Shown: positions 1-7,670 of the stretch, one piece after another
Numbering within the stretch: the stretch's first letter is position 1
Layout of the letters: each line of letters starts with the position of its first letter
DNA from: an uncultured Eubacteriales bacterium
GTDB taxonomy: Bacteria; Bacillota; Clostridia; Christensenellales; Christensenellaceae
DNA: 10,459 nt
Direction: 5' to 3'
NCBI GenBank assembly: GCA_905193725.1
Contig: CAJJPW010000059.1
Location: forward strand, 1-10,459
Position numbers and translations under genes: made by a program
Notes under the pieces: model-generated
Seen by the model: only the letters and a program-made list of their open reading frames with translations
Told to the model about the DNA's origin: nothing
The model's database searches: none

Positions 1-239
1 AATCCGTTATATCCCGTATATTGCGATACAACATTAAACGCGATCCCTGCTACAATAAGAAGAACCATCAAACCAGCAACAAGTTTAAATGTCTTTTTTA
101 CCTTTTTCTGCTTTTCAGGGTCTGTAACTTTCAATCCTGGAATACTGGTGGTCACTCCCCCCACAGGCGTCCCACACTTGCCACATATTTTTGCATCGTC
201 CTCCAAACGGGCTCCGCAATTCCCACAAAACTTTGCCAT
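1..239 (-). CDS. Zinc-ribbon membrane protein, N-terminal part (runs off the left edge)
   Basis: The first 79 codons are visible; the gene continues beyond base 1. The protein opens with MAKFCGNCGA and has two CxxC pairs (C5/C8 and C19/C22), a compact zinc ribbon. A lysine-rich stretch (about residues 42-52) and a hydrophobic helix (about 51-71) follow, so the ribbon should be cytoplasmic, at the N-terminus of a membrane protein. The ATG lies one base after the TAA of the 1106-residue gene and is preceded by AAAGGAG (256-250, 10-base gap), so the two genes are very probably co-transcribed. The first residues closely match those of that upstream neighbour (MAKFCGKCGA), suggesting paralogous N-terminal modules. 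The function cannot be read from what is visible. Confidence 0.8.
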   Translation of the reverse strand, partial: MAKFCGNCGARLEDDAKICGKCGTPVGGVTTSIPGLKVTDPEKQKKVKKTFKLVAGLMVLLIVAGIAFNVVSQYTGYNG

Positions 240-240
240 A

Positions 241-3200
241 TTAACCTCTCTCCTTTGGTTTTTTATTTTTGTGTATTTTCATCATAACAAGTATAACGAC
301 AATTAAAATCAACAGGATCCCACATGCTACCGCCACATACACCAATATAGGCTTTTCGACAATTTCTTCCCCATATCCATTTTCTTCTGCCCGCAGCTTT
401 CGGTCATATCTTCCATCTCCATTTTCATCAATGTTTAATATACTTTCCTCAGATACTGTCGCTACCGTATCTATTGTGGTATTCCGCGTAATTTTAACAT
501 CTTCGAACCGTCTGAGATCGCTGTAATCGCCGTTTTCATCCATAAAACCTATGGTATAATCCATTAGGCCCTGTCCTGTTCCAACGATTTGCACATCATA
601 ATCAGCGCCCTCTTTAAGCCTTAAAACCTTAATGCGGTCATCTACATCTGCATCGGTAACCGCTTCATTTTCTTCAAATGTCAATGTGCCAAATTCTGTT
701 CTCAGCGTCTGATTCTTCTCAGAAGAATCCAGCGTTTCCCCGTTGTATGTGACAGAGACGTCCACGGGGCAGGCAATGCGAATATAGATATATTTCTGGC
801 CGTTGATCTGGTCTGCCATATCTTCAAAGAAGAATACCAGGTCGTCAGCGTTGGCCACTTCATAGTGGTAACCTTCGCTTGCCAATTGCTCCATTAAATT
901 CTGCGCCTCGGATTTGCTATCGCTCAGGTTTTCAAAAAAGCCCAATGTATAAATGACAATATCGTCATTTTTGATTTCATCTGCATAGGCGATCAGCGCT
1001 TCTCCTTCTTTCCCTTGGTTTGGTTCACCATCGCTCATGAGGACAATAATTTTTTTCTTGGCAGTGCTATTGTCCAGCATAGATTTTGCCGCTGCCAAAC
1101 CAGACTCAATATTCGTCCCTCCGCCAGTGGCAATATCTGCGACTGCCTCCGTCAATTGACTCTTATCCATAGAAAAATCAGAAAGTTGCTCTGCACCGTC
1201 TTGATAGGTAACAACGCCAATGCTAGCATCCTCTTCTAGGATTGTGTTAATAAAATTGGTAGATGCTTTCTTCGTTTCCTCTATGGGAGTGCCAGCCATG
1301 CTCCCAGAAGTATCGAGAACCAGGACAATATCCCGTTCATCTGAGGTGGCTCTGACCGGTTCTGGTGGCTGGCTACTAGAACCTGCTTGATACTCGCCCC
1401 ATTCGCAAATGAACCCAAATTGTTCTATATCTCTATCGTTTGCATGGTCATTCCACTCTCCCCGGAAGATTGGGTAATCATAGTTTGTATCATAGCTGAC
1501 GATCGCCCCATAATGTTCCTGGCCGCCGTACCCATTGTTGGGTTCATTTTGCCCCCAATTGGAATAGCTAAAAGGCTCATCATTTATCCACTTCCAATTT
1601 CCTGTTTCTTCCTCATCAGTCAAACCAATCCAATAGCTGCGCTTTTCTTGATTCTGAACCAAGTCAGAAATGAACCCTTGCTCTTCTGGTGATGTAATCG
1701 TTGCGAGATAGCCACCCTGAGATTCGCAATACTCTTTTGCTTCTTTCCAAGTAGTTCCTGTATCAAAATTATAGACGCAGTAGTAGTGGCCGTTGAACTC
1801 GACTGCCTCACTTGGGATCTGATTTTGCATTTGAGGATTATCATGAAAAGAAAAGTCCTCTGCATTTTGTCCTCCAAATATTATGGGAGTTGCAATCTCT
1901 TTTTTATCTCCATATTTACTATCATTTTCCCCAAATTGCTCCTTTGCTTTTTCGAGTGCTTCACTCAATGTATACAGCTTTCCAGTCTCTTCATTATATA
2001 GACTCATATTCACTAATGTAGCATTTTGAATCTGCAAATTGTAAATCGTATATATTGTTTCTGAATTAGCAACAACTGCATTAGCACCTTTTTCTATAAA
2101 TGAATTAGCTAAAACATCATCTTTACCACTTTCACAAGCAGCCAGATAAAGGAACGTTCCGTCCAAATCCTCACAATATTTATCAATATATTTTGATGTA
2201 AATGCTACATTACCATTCGAGCATTCTACAATTCTGTTTTGTAACGTATCTAGACGATAAATCATATCCCACCGCCATGCCTGCTGATCAAATTTCTCAC
2301 CTGTCACAAGGAAAGAATGCAGCTCTTGTGAATAACCCCCATGGCCGTGCCAAATAACCACTTGGTTTTTTGAAAAAGATTTTATTAAGTCTAGTGTGAC
2401 TTCCTGATTATCATAATCATTTGATGCCTGAAAGAAATAAGATGGTAATTCAGCACTAATTTGCTTTGCCGATGAATCTGGCAATTTCAAATATTCCTCT
2501 ATCTCAAATGAATATGTGTTTAAGCAAGGCTGGAGTGTAAGAACAGAGACATTTGAATTGTTACTTGCGGAATCAATATCATGTCTCTTAGGTAAATACA
2601 CATATGTTAGTCCATTCTTGAACTTAAATAAAACCGAGGTGTCAGATATTTCATAATACAATATCTTGCTATCTTTATATAGTTCTTCTGCATATTTTCC
2701 GACTTCTGCTATTGCTTTATTAAGTTCGCTCTCTTTTACATAGCCCATATCATCACAGAAAGTCTTTTCAATATTTAGAATTTCATCCTGAATTCTTTCT
2801 GTTTCTGATATAGAACTTTCTGTAGGTTTTTCACAAAAATATAGATATATGGGTTCTGTTCTATATTCTTCAAATTTGGAATAATAACTTAAGGATCCTA
2901 AATCTGATGAAACAGATATTGTGCAACTATATATACCATCTCCAGCCACTAAATCTCCATTTTCACCAGTATCAACCATTTGGCAAATGACCTCTTCACT
3001 ATCATCCGAACACAATTCAACAGCATTTGGGACCATTTTTTTTACAGAAACTGAAAATATGACATCAACCTTCTCATTTTCCCAAAAACAGTTTTCATCT
3101 GATGTAAAATTAGTAAGGACATTCTCTTTCCCTTCTTCAGTTTGTAAATTATTAGGTAAAATATTGATTTCTTTGAATATGCTTTCAATAGCAGGAATAT

Positions 3201-3561
3201 CCACTACTCCAAAATATACCAGTGCTCCAACTGCAGCCACGACAAGTATAGCCAATGCCAGCACTATGGCAATTAGCTTTAAGAAAAAACGGCGAATTTT
3301 TTTGCCAGTAGACCATTGCGCTCGTTTTGCCTTTTTTGCTGCTTTTTTAGCAGCCTTTTTTGCTGCCTGTTTTTCTTTTTTTGTGGCTTTCTTGGCTGCC
3401 TTTTTCGTCTCCTTTTGACTCACCGGAGCATTAGATTCTCCCGGTTGGTTTTGCTCCTGAGCGGACTCCTGCTGAGCTTTTATCTTTTCCCCATCACAAT
3501 TTGGGCATAGCCCAGAAGCTTCCTCCAGCTTTGCGCCACATTTTCCGCAAAACTTTGCCAT
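241..3561 (-). CDS. Large surface protein: zinc ribbon, TM, clan CD protease-like, C-type lectin-like, VWA, TM
   Basis: The protein has 1106 residues; the ATG has an excellent AAGGAGG (3574-3568, 6-base gap). Seen in order: zinc ribbon (C5, C8, C19, C22); Lys/Ala-rich stretch (about 50-80); membrane helix (about 93-117); a beta domain (about 152-245) with the acidic GDLVAGDGIYS turn typical of bacterial surface Ig-like modules; a clan CD (caspase/gingipain/CHAT-like) domain (about 340-575) with WHGHGG (probable catalytic H407) and LAACESG (C476); a C-type lectin-like domain (584-723) with WIGL, EPN (673-675), WND (703-705) and the outer C612/C719 pair; a VWA domain (about 743-925) with MIDAS D750-S752-S754, T816 and D844; a Gly/Asp-rich stretch; a second helix (about 1071-1095) and a basic tail. 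The charges place both ends in the cytoplasm and about 950 residues outside. The domain calls are from motifs; protease activity and ligand are unknown. Confidence 0.88.
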   Translation of the reverse strand: MAKFCGKCGAKLEEASGLCPNCDGEKIKAQQESAQEQNQPGESNAPVSQKETKKAAKKATKKEKQAAKKAAKKAAKKAKRAQWSTGKKIRRFFLKLIAIVLALAILVVAAVGALVYFGVVDIPAIESIFKEINILPNNLQTEEGKENVLTNFTSDENCFWENEKVDVIFSVSVKKMVPNAVELCSDDSEEVICQMVDTGENGDLVAGDGIYSCTISVSSDLGSLSYYSKFEEYRTEPIYLYFCEKPTESSISETERIQDEILNIEKTFCDDMGYVKESELNKAIAEVGKYAEELYKDSKILYYEISDTSVLFKFKNGLTYVYLPKRHDIDSASNNSNVSVLTLQPCLNTYSFEIEEYLKLPDSSAKQISAELPSYFFQASNDYDNQEVTLDLIKSFSKNQVVIWHGHGGYSQELHSFLVTGEKFDQQAWRWDMIYRLDTLQNRIVECSNGNVAFTSKYIDKYCEDLDGTFLYLAACESGKDDVLANSFIEKGANAVVANSETIYTIYNLQIQNATLVNMSLYNEETGKLYTLSEALEKAKEQFGENDSKYGDKKEIATPIIFGGQNAEDFSFHDNPQMQNQIPSEAVEFNGHYYCVYNFDTGTTWKEAKEYCESQGGYLATITSPEEQGFISDLVQNQEKRSYWIGLTDEEETGNWKWINDEPFSYSNWGQNEPNNGYGGQEHYGAIVSYDTNYDYPIFRGEWNDHANDRDIEQFGFICEWGEYQAGSSSQPPEPVRATSDERDIVLVLDTSGSMAGTPIEETKKASTNFINTILEEDASIGVVTYQDGAEQLSDFSMDKSQLTEAVADIATGGGTNIESGLAAAKSMLDNSTAKKKIIVLMSDGEPNQGKEGEALIAYADEIKNDDIVIYTLGFFENLSDSKSEAQNLMEQLASEGYHYEVANADDLVFFFEDMADQINGQKYIYIRIACPVDVSVTYNGETLDSSEKNQTLRTEFGTLTFEENEAVTDADVDDRIKVLRLKEGADYDVQIVGTGQGLMDYTIGFMDENGDYSDLRRFEDVKITRNTTIDTVATVSEESILNIDENGDGRYDRKLRAEENGYGEEIVEKPILVYVAVACGILLILIVVILVMMKIHKNKKPKERG
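1393..1812 (-). other. C-type lectin-like domain segment
   Basis: This segment encodes residues 584-723 of the large protein. The hallmarks in order are a WIGL block (644-647), EPN (673-675), WND (703-705) and a terminal FICE. In animal lectins EPN plus WND binds calcium and mannose-type sugars. The outer disulfide pair (C612 and C719) is present; the inner cysteines are not (Y684 stands at the usual CGAI position). Sugar binding is therefore plausible but not shown. Confidence 0.85.
3322..3414 (-). repeat. Lys/Ala (KKAA-type) low-complexity tract in the large surface protein
   Basis: Residues about 50-80 of the 1106-residue protein are almost entirely Lys, Ala and a few Thr/Glu, arranged as repeated KKAA/KKAT units, like the tails of bacterial histone H1-like proteins. 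It sits between the zinc ribbon and the first membrane helix, so it should lie in the cytoplasm next to the membrane. Possible roles are nucleic-acid or phospholipid contact, or a helical spacer. The repeated codons make it prone to length change by slippage. Confidence 0.7.
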
Positions 3562-3581
3562 GTCTTTCCTCCTTGCCTCTC

Positions 3582-3629
3582 AAAACACACAAAGGGTTGG
3601 CGGATGGATCATCTCCCTCCACTAACCCT
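3582..3629 (-). terminator. Hairpin with T-rich tail between the small membrane protein and the large surface protein genes (terminator or attenuator)
   Basis: Bases 3593-3608 and 3614-3629 form a stem of about 16 pairs (two mismatches, one G-T) around a 5-base loop. On the minus strand the stem is followed by TTGTGTGTTTTG. It lies after the stop of the 138-residue gene and only about 30 bases before the start of the large gene, leaving no room for a full promoter after it. This suggests partial termination, lowering expression of the large gene relative to the first three. Confidence 0.5.
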
Positions 3630-3635
3630 ATAGCG

Positions 3636-4052
3636 TTATCCCATATATTTGTCGATTAGCTTATCCACAACGGGGATAGAGATCGTGCCTTGTCTCAACG
3701 CTTTGAAGCCAAGGATGATAAATAGAATCTTTTCAACAATATCGATTGCGCTAATTACAGCGTTGACTAAATTGGAGAGAAATTCAATCTGAAAATCGCC
3801 GCCAAAAATCGAGAAGATGTCGTCGATAAAGCTGATTGCATTTGGGATCAAACCGATCACCACCGTAAGGAATGAGAAGAACACCATAAGAGCAACGGCC
3901 TTTAGCGCACTCTTTTTCAACCACTCATTTTCCTCAAACAATAGCACATAACCCGCCAATATGGCCGCCACCAGATAGCCGCTAAACAATCCCATAAAAT
4001 AAATTGCGGCACCCAGTAATCCAACAGAAATACCAAGTCTCGTCTTTTTCAT
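3636..4052 (-). CDS. Small integral membrane protein of unknown function
   Basis: The 138-residue protein is mostly hydrophobic. Hydrophobic stretches are at about 7-39 (one long or two short helices), 48-76 and 93-118. A basic N-terminus (MKKTR) and a charged loop EENEWLKK lie between the first two. No catalytic motif, cysteine pair or signal peptidase site is visible, so it is probably a 3-4 helix membrane protein. The ATG has AGAGGAAG upstream at a good distance. It sits 60 bases after the lipoprotein gene and 74 before the large surface protein gene, in the same direction, so it may be a membrane partner or chaperone for that protein. That role is inferred from position only. I do not recognise a named family. 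Confidence 0.75.
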   Translation of the reverse strand: MKKTRLGISVGLLGAAIYFMGLFSGYLVAAILAGYVLLFEENEWLKKSALKAVALMVFFSFLTVVIGLIPNAISFIDDIFSIFGGDFQIEFLSNLVNAVISAIDIVEKILFIILGFKALRQGTISIPVVDKLIDKYMG

Positions 4053-4112
4053 AACACGCTTCCTCTCTTTTTTGTGTTTAGGAATCCCCCTAGATCGATT
4101 TATTCATCCTAC

Positions 4113-4388
4113 TCAGCCGCCTGTCGCCATTTTATAGCAGTCATCACAGACAAACATAATACCTAATAAGCTTTCATAGTGCTGTGTAGCAGCTTCATCC
4201 CCACAAAGCATGCACACGCTGCTGCAATCTTCGCATACATATGCAGGAGTTCCATCGCTCTTTGTATATTCCTTGGAGGGGCTATTACCACAGTACATGC
4301 ACGGCTCATCCACAGTAGATGAACAGGCAGTTAGCATAGAAAATGCCAAAAGTGAAATTAGGAAGAGAGCTATTACTTTTTTCATCAT
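4113..4388 (-). CDS. Cysteine-rich lipoprotein with four CxxC pairs
   Basis: The protein has 91 residues from the double-Met start; the second ATG at 4385 is an alternative. MMKK and a hydrophobic run lead to the lipobox LTAC, so C22 should be lipidated and the protein anchored on the outer face of the membrane. The mature part has CxxC pairs at 30/33, 52/55, 59/62 and 81/84, enough for two four-cysteine metal sites, with spacing like small treble-clef or ribbon modules. A GAGGTGAG ribosome site (4400-4393) sits just after the stop of the upstream zinc-ribbon gene, 13 bases away, so they are almost certainly co-transcribed. An open frame extends upstream to 4508, but it overlaps the neighbour and would bury the signal peptide. 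Metal binding is inferred; no enzyme motif is visible. Confidence 0.8.
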   Translation of the reverse strand: MMKKVIALFLISLLAFSMLTACSSTVDEPCMYCGNSPSKEYTKSDGTPAYVCEDCSSVCMLCGDEAATQHYESLLGIMFVCDDCYKMATGG

Positions 4389-4392
4389 GATT

Positions 4393-4400
4393 CTCACCTC
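4393..4400 (-). promoter_or_regulatory. Ribosome binding site that fixes the lipoprotein start
   Basis: GAGGTGAG ends 4 bases before the first ATG (4388) and 7 before the second (4385). It excludes the longer upstream frame, which would place 40 basic residues ahead of a textbook lipoprotein signal peptide. Confidence 0.7.
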
Positions 4401-4401
4401 A

Positions 4402-4986
4402 TTATAATTTTGTACCGCACTCCGTACAGAATGCAGTATCGCTTTCCGCTTTTGCACCGCAATTTGGGCAAATCCTTTCAACCGCTTTCTCTTCAGATGA
4501 TGTTTCATCAGGACTTCCCTGTTTTTCGATAGGTTGGGTCATCGGCTTACCGCAGGATGTACAAAAACGCATGCCACGTTTTACTGAAGCTCCGCAATTT
4601 TCGCATCTTACATGATCTTCATCCGTTTCCCTTTTAGACATAGGCGTTCCGCAGGAACTGCAAAAGGCAACGCCTCTGGGAACTTCAGCTCCACAGTTTT
4701 CACAGCGCAAAACGCCTTTTATATCTTGAATTTGCTTTCGATAGCTCTTGATTTTCTCTTCTGACTCATTGATAGCACCCAGCATTCCTGCAAAATCCTC
4801 TTCGCAATCCTGTTGATGCAAGGAGGCATACAGCTTTCCAATCTGATAATAGTTGTTGGTAATGCTTTTTTCTTCCTCTGAAATCAGGGAGTTGAGCCTT
4901 GCTGTTTCAGATAGTTCCTTTGCTTTCTGTGCAGCTTTTGCTGTTGCCTCAGTCGCTTTTTTCCCTAAATTATCTAAAAACCCCAT
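4402..4986 (-). CDS. Soluble protein with N-terminal coiled coil and three zinc ribbons
   Basis: The protein has 194 residues, starting MGFLDNLGKK. The first 90 or so residues are Lys/Glu/Ala-rich and predicted helical or coiled-coil. Three zinc ribbons of the form CxNCG...FCxxCG follow: C95/C98/C109/C112, C128/C131/C142/C145 and C173/C176/C187/C190. There is no membrane helix or signal peptide, so it should be cytoplasmic. Three in-frame ATGs lie in tandem (4992, 4989, 4986); AGGAG at 4998-4994 leaves 7 bases only before the third, which also gives the natural-looking N-terminus. It is the first gene of the zinc-ribbon operon and sits directly after the left inverted repeat, so it would be the first product switched on by promoter inversion. 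Triple ribbons suggest nucleic-acid or protein scaffolding; no specific function is known. Confidence 0.85.
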   Translation of the reverse strand: MGFLDNLGKKATEATAKAAQKAKELSETARLNSLISEEEKSITNNYYQIGKLYASLHQQDCEEDFAGMLGAINESEEKIKSYRKQIQDIKGVLRCENCGAEVPRGVAFCSSCGTPMSKRETDEDHVRCENCGASVKRGMRFCTSCGKPMTQPIEKQGSPDETSSEEKAVERICPNCGAKAESDTAFCTECGTKL

Positions 4987-4993
4987 CATCATT

Positions 4994-4998
4994 CTCCT
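4994..4998 (-). promoter_or_regulatory. Ribosome binding site that selects the third of three tandem ATGs
   Basis: AGGAG is 1, 4 and 7 bases from the ATGs at 4992, 4989 and 4986; only the last spacing is normal. Confidence 0.65.
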
Positions 4999-5015
4999 CT
5001 CTGAACCACTGAAAG

Positions 5016-5047
5016 CTATTATCAAAAGGTGTACCTTTTGATAATAG
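5016..5047. repeat. Left inverted-repeat site, candidate recombinase crossover site
   Basis: A perfect palindrome with 15-base arms (5016-5030 and 5033-5047) around GT at 5031-5032. Its inner 20 bases (5022-5041), TCAAAAGGTGTACCTTTTGA, are the exact reverse complement of 5158-5177. It lies in the leader of the zinc-ribbon operon, 30 bases upstream of the first start codon. Near-symmetric half sites around an asymmetric 2-base centre match the known layout of Hin-family sites. Confidence 0.85.
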
Positions 5048-5109
5048 TTAGAATGGTACTCTCTCTTTTTAAAAAACCGAAATAAATTTACATTTTTATC
5101 CAAAAATTA

Positions 5110-5138
5110 TTGTAAAAGTGCGTTTGAAGTAGTATAAT
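5110..5138 (+). promoter_or_regulatory. Strong promoter inside the candidate invertible segment
   Basis: TTGTAA (5110-5115), exactly 17 bases, then a perfect TATAAT (5133-5138). Transcription would start near 5145 and run rightward through the right hairpin and antisense to the recombinase gene. No plus-strand gene lies downstream, which is hard to explain unless the promoter is meant to be flipped. Confidence 0.7.
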
Positions 5139-5143
5139 GTTTT

Positions 5144-5953
<810 letters not shown>

Positions 5954-5957
5954 CTAA

Positions 5958-5986
5958 CATACAGACTTCGTCGAGTATGCTTTTTT
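5958..5986 (+). terminator. Possible plus-strand intrinsic terminator beyond the recombinase gene
   Basis: CATAC (5958-5962) pairs with GTATG (5975-5979), an inner GAC/GTC pairs around TTC, and six T residues follow (5981-5986). No plus-strand gene precedes it. It could end the antisense transcript from the promoter at 5110-5138, or be a relic. The stem is short with an internal loop. Confidence 0.3.
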
Positions 5987-6025
5987 GCGTACAAACTATT
6001 AAAGTCCTTATTTCAATCCACTATA

Positions 6026-6175
6026 TTATTGCTTATGCTGAAAGTTCCCTATTTCTAATCTCTCTGTTTCCAATTGTTCCTTGTGAGGCACTTGGAGATT
6101 ATTCACACATTTCAGCTTTGCTCGCCTCCTCCTAGCAAAATCAATGATCTCTTTCCACTTAAGCTGTAATAGCAA
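6026..6175 (-). pseudogene. Possible gene remnant, about 49 codons, no good start
   Basis: A frame open from just after a stop at 6193-6191 to TAA at 6028-6026 encodes a protein-like stretch (KWKEIIDFARRRRAKLK, then VNNLQVPHKEQLETERLEIG). There is no ATG in the frame, only TTG and GTG codons. The GTG at 6106 is 18 bases from the nearest AGGAGG-like run, too far for normal initiation. It starts where the nfn terminator ends, as if an older gene had been cut there. I do not recognise the family, and it may be chance. Confidence 0.2.
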
Positions 6176-6230
6176 AGGAGCGCAAACGGTTTATCCGCTT
6201 ACGCTCCCTTTCTTTTTCTATTTGCTATTT
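6168..6230. terminator. Terminator of the nfn operon with nested palindromes (probably bidirectional)
   Basis: The inner stem pairs 6174-6189 with 6195-6211 (GGAGCG/CGCTCC core, loop TTTAT, one bulge). An outer repeat, AATAGCAAA (6168-6176) and TTTGCTATT (6221-6229), can pair around it. On the minus strand the stem is followed by TTTGCTATT; on the plus strand by TTTCTTTTTCT. It lies 43 bases after the nfnB stop. Confidence 0.65.
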
Positions 6231-6272
6231 CATTGGGGTACTTTCATCCCCCCACTAGCCTATCGATATACT

Positions 6273-7670
6273 CTATTTTTTGGATAGGTATTCGTCAATT
6301 GCCTTGGCCGAATCCTTTCCTGCTCCCATCGCCAGGATCACTGTCGCCGCACCCGTAACGGTGTCTCCACCAGCGTACACGCCTTTAATGCTAGTAGCAC
6401 CTGTCTTCTCATCGGCAATAATGCCGCCCCAGCTTTGGGTTTTAAGCTCAGGTGTCACGCTCTTGAGCAGTGGATTTGGGCTTTGTCCGATGGCCACGAT
6501 AACTGCATCTACGTCGATCACGTAGTTACTGCCCTCTTTGACCACTGGTCTTCTTCTGCCCGATTCATCTGGCTCGCCCAGCTCCATTTCCACGACTTCC
6601 ATTCCAGTAACCCATCCCTTTTCATCGCCCAGGATTTTCACTGGATTGGTCAGGAGTTTAAACTCAATGCCCTCTTCTTTGGCATGATGCACTTCTTCTA
6701 AACGGGCAGGCATTTCCTTCTCACTTCTCCGATACACGATATACACGTGCTCCGCGCCCAGCCGCTTTGCCACTCTAGCGCCGTCCATTGCCACGTTTCC
6801 GCCGCCTAGCACTGCAACCTTCTTATACCGCTTGATAGGGGTATCGAATTCTGGGAACTTATACGCCTTCATCAGGTTTACTCTGGTGAGGAATTCATTT
6901 GCAGAGTATACGCCATTGAGGTTCTCTCCCTCGATGTTCATGAACTTCGGTAGTCCAGCGCCTGTTCCAATGAAGAACGCCTCAAAGCCCATCTTCTTTA
7001 GATCGTTAAAGTCTAACACTTTGCCGATTACCATATTGGTCTCAATTTTAACGCCCAGCTTTTTTAGGCCCTCGATTTCCTTGGAAACCAACTCTTTGGG
7101 CAATCTGAATTGAGGGATGCCGTATTGGAGCACACCACCTGCTGTGTGGAATGCCTCAAAGATGGTCACATCATAGCCCATTTTGGCAAGATCTGCCGCA
7201 CAGGTAAGTCCAGCAGGGCCAGCACCTATCACAGCGACTTTTTTGCCGTTCTTTTTAATATCATAAGTGGGTTGATATCCCTTTTCCATAGCATAATCTG
7301 CACAGAATCGCTCAAGGCGACCAATCCCCACGCTCTCACCCTTAATGCCACGCACGCATTTGCTCTCGCACTGTGTCTCTTGGGGGCACACTCTACCACA
7401 GATTGCCGGCAAGCCGTTTGTCTCGGTGATCTTCTCATATGCCTCAATGAATTTACCCTCTTTTACTAAAGAGATAAACTCCGGTATTTTTACATTCACA
7501 GGGCAGCCAGATACGCAGGGCTTATTTTTACAATCCAAACATCTCGTGGCCTCTTCAATTGCCATTTCCTCTGTGTATCCTAAAGCCACTTCATCAAAGT
7601 TTGTAGCCCGTACTTTGGGGTCTTGTTCTGGCATTTTTGTCTTTGTTGGGGTCATATTTGCCTTTGCCAT
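6273..7670 (-). CDS. nfnB: NfnB, large subunit of the NADH-dependent reduced ferredoxin:NADP+ oxidoreductase
   Basis: The protein has 465 residues. The N-terminal Fe-S domain carries two cysteine sets (C44, C47, C52, C56 and C91, C95, C101, C105) for two [4Fe-4S] clusters. An FAD site GAGPAG (149-154), a second dinucleotide site GGGNVAMD (289-296) and the closing FAD motif GVYAGGD (430-436) follow. The fold is that of the glutamate synthase small subunit, and automated naming often says GltA. The adjoining nfnA and the absence of a glutamate synthase large subunit beside it favour NfnB, which with NfnA couples NADH plus reduced ferredoxin to reduction of two NADP+ in the cytoplasm. The ATG overlaps the nfnA stop (TAATG) with GGAGGG at 7685-7680; the open frame to 7694 is not needed. 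Confidence 0.9.
   Translation of the reverse strand: MAKANMTPTKTKMPEQDPKVRATNFDEVALGYTEEMAIEEATRCLDCKNKPCVSGCPVNVKIPEFISLVKEGKFIEAYEKITETNGLPAICGRVCPQETQCESKCVRGIKGESVGIGRLERFCADYAMEKGYQPTYDIKKNGKKVAVIGAGPAGLTCAADLAKMGYDVTIFEAFHTAGGVLQYGIPQFRLPKELVSKEIEGLKKLGVKIETNMVIGKVLDFNDLKKMGFEAFFIGTGAGLPKFMNIEGENLNGVYSANEFLTRVNLMKAYKFPEFDTPIKRYKKVAVLGGGNVAMDGARVAKRLGAEHVYIVYRRSEKEMPARLEEVHHAKEEGIEFKLLTNPVKILGDEKGWVTGMEVVEMELGEPDESGRRRPVVKEGSNYVIDVDAVIVAIGQSPNPLLKSVTPELKTQSWGGIIADEKTGATSIKGVYAGGDTVTGAATVILAMGAGKDSAKAIDEYLSKK

Noticed and set aside
1393..1812. Lectin-like domain as target of a diversity-generating retroelement
   Set aside because: No reverse transcriptase gene or template-repeat copy of the lectin region was noticed in the window, and the domain is of the EPN/WND calcium type rather than a DGR variable protein end.
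2921..3418. Plus-strand open frame of 165 codons
   Set aside because: It is a shadow of the large surface gene; its Phe/Ala-rich tail is the complement of the Lys/Ala tract, and it has no ribosome binding site of note.
4389..4508. Upstream extension of the lipoprotein reading frame
   Set aside because: It overlaps the end of the triple zinc-ribbon gene and would put 40 basic residues before a normal signal peptide that already has its own ribosome site.
7110..7469. Plus-strand open frame within nfnB
   Set aside because: Fully antisense to a well-conserved enzyme gene with clear motifs; no promoter or ribosome site seen.
6273..7670. Annotation as glutamate synthase small subunit
   Set aside because: The fold is shared, but the neighbour is NfnA and no large glutamate synthase subunit is adjacent; the Asp/Cys3 cluster motif in the partner also fits Nfn.
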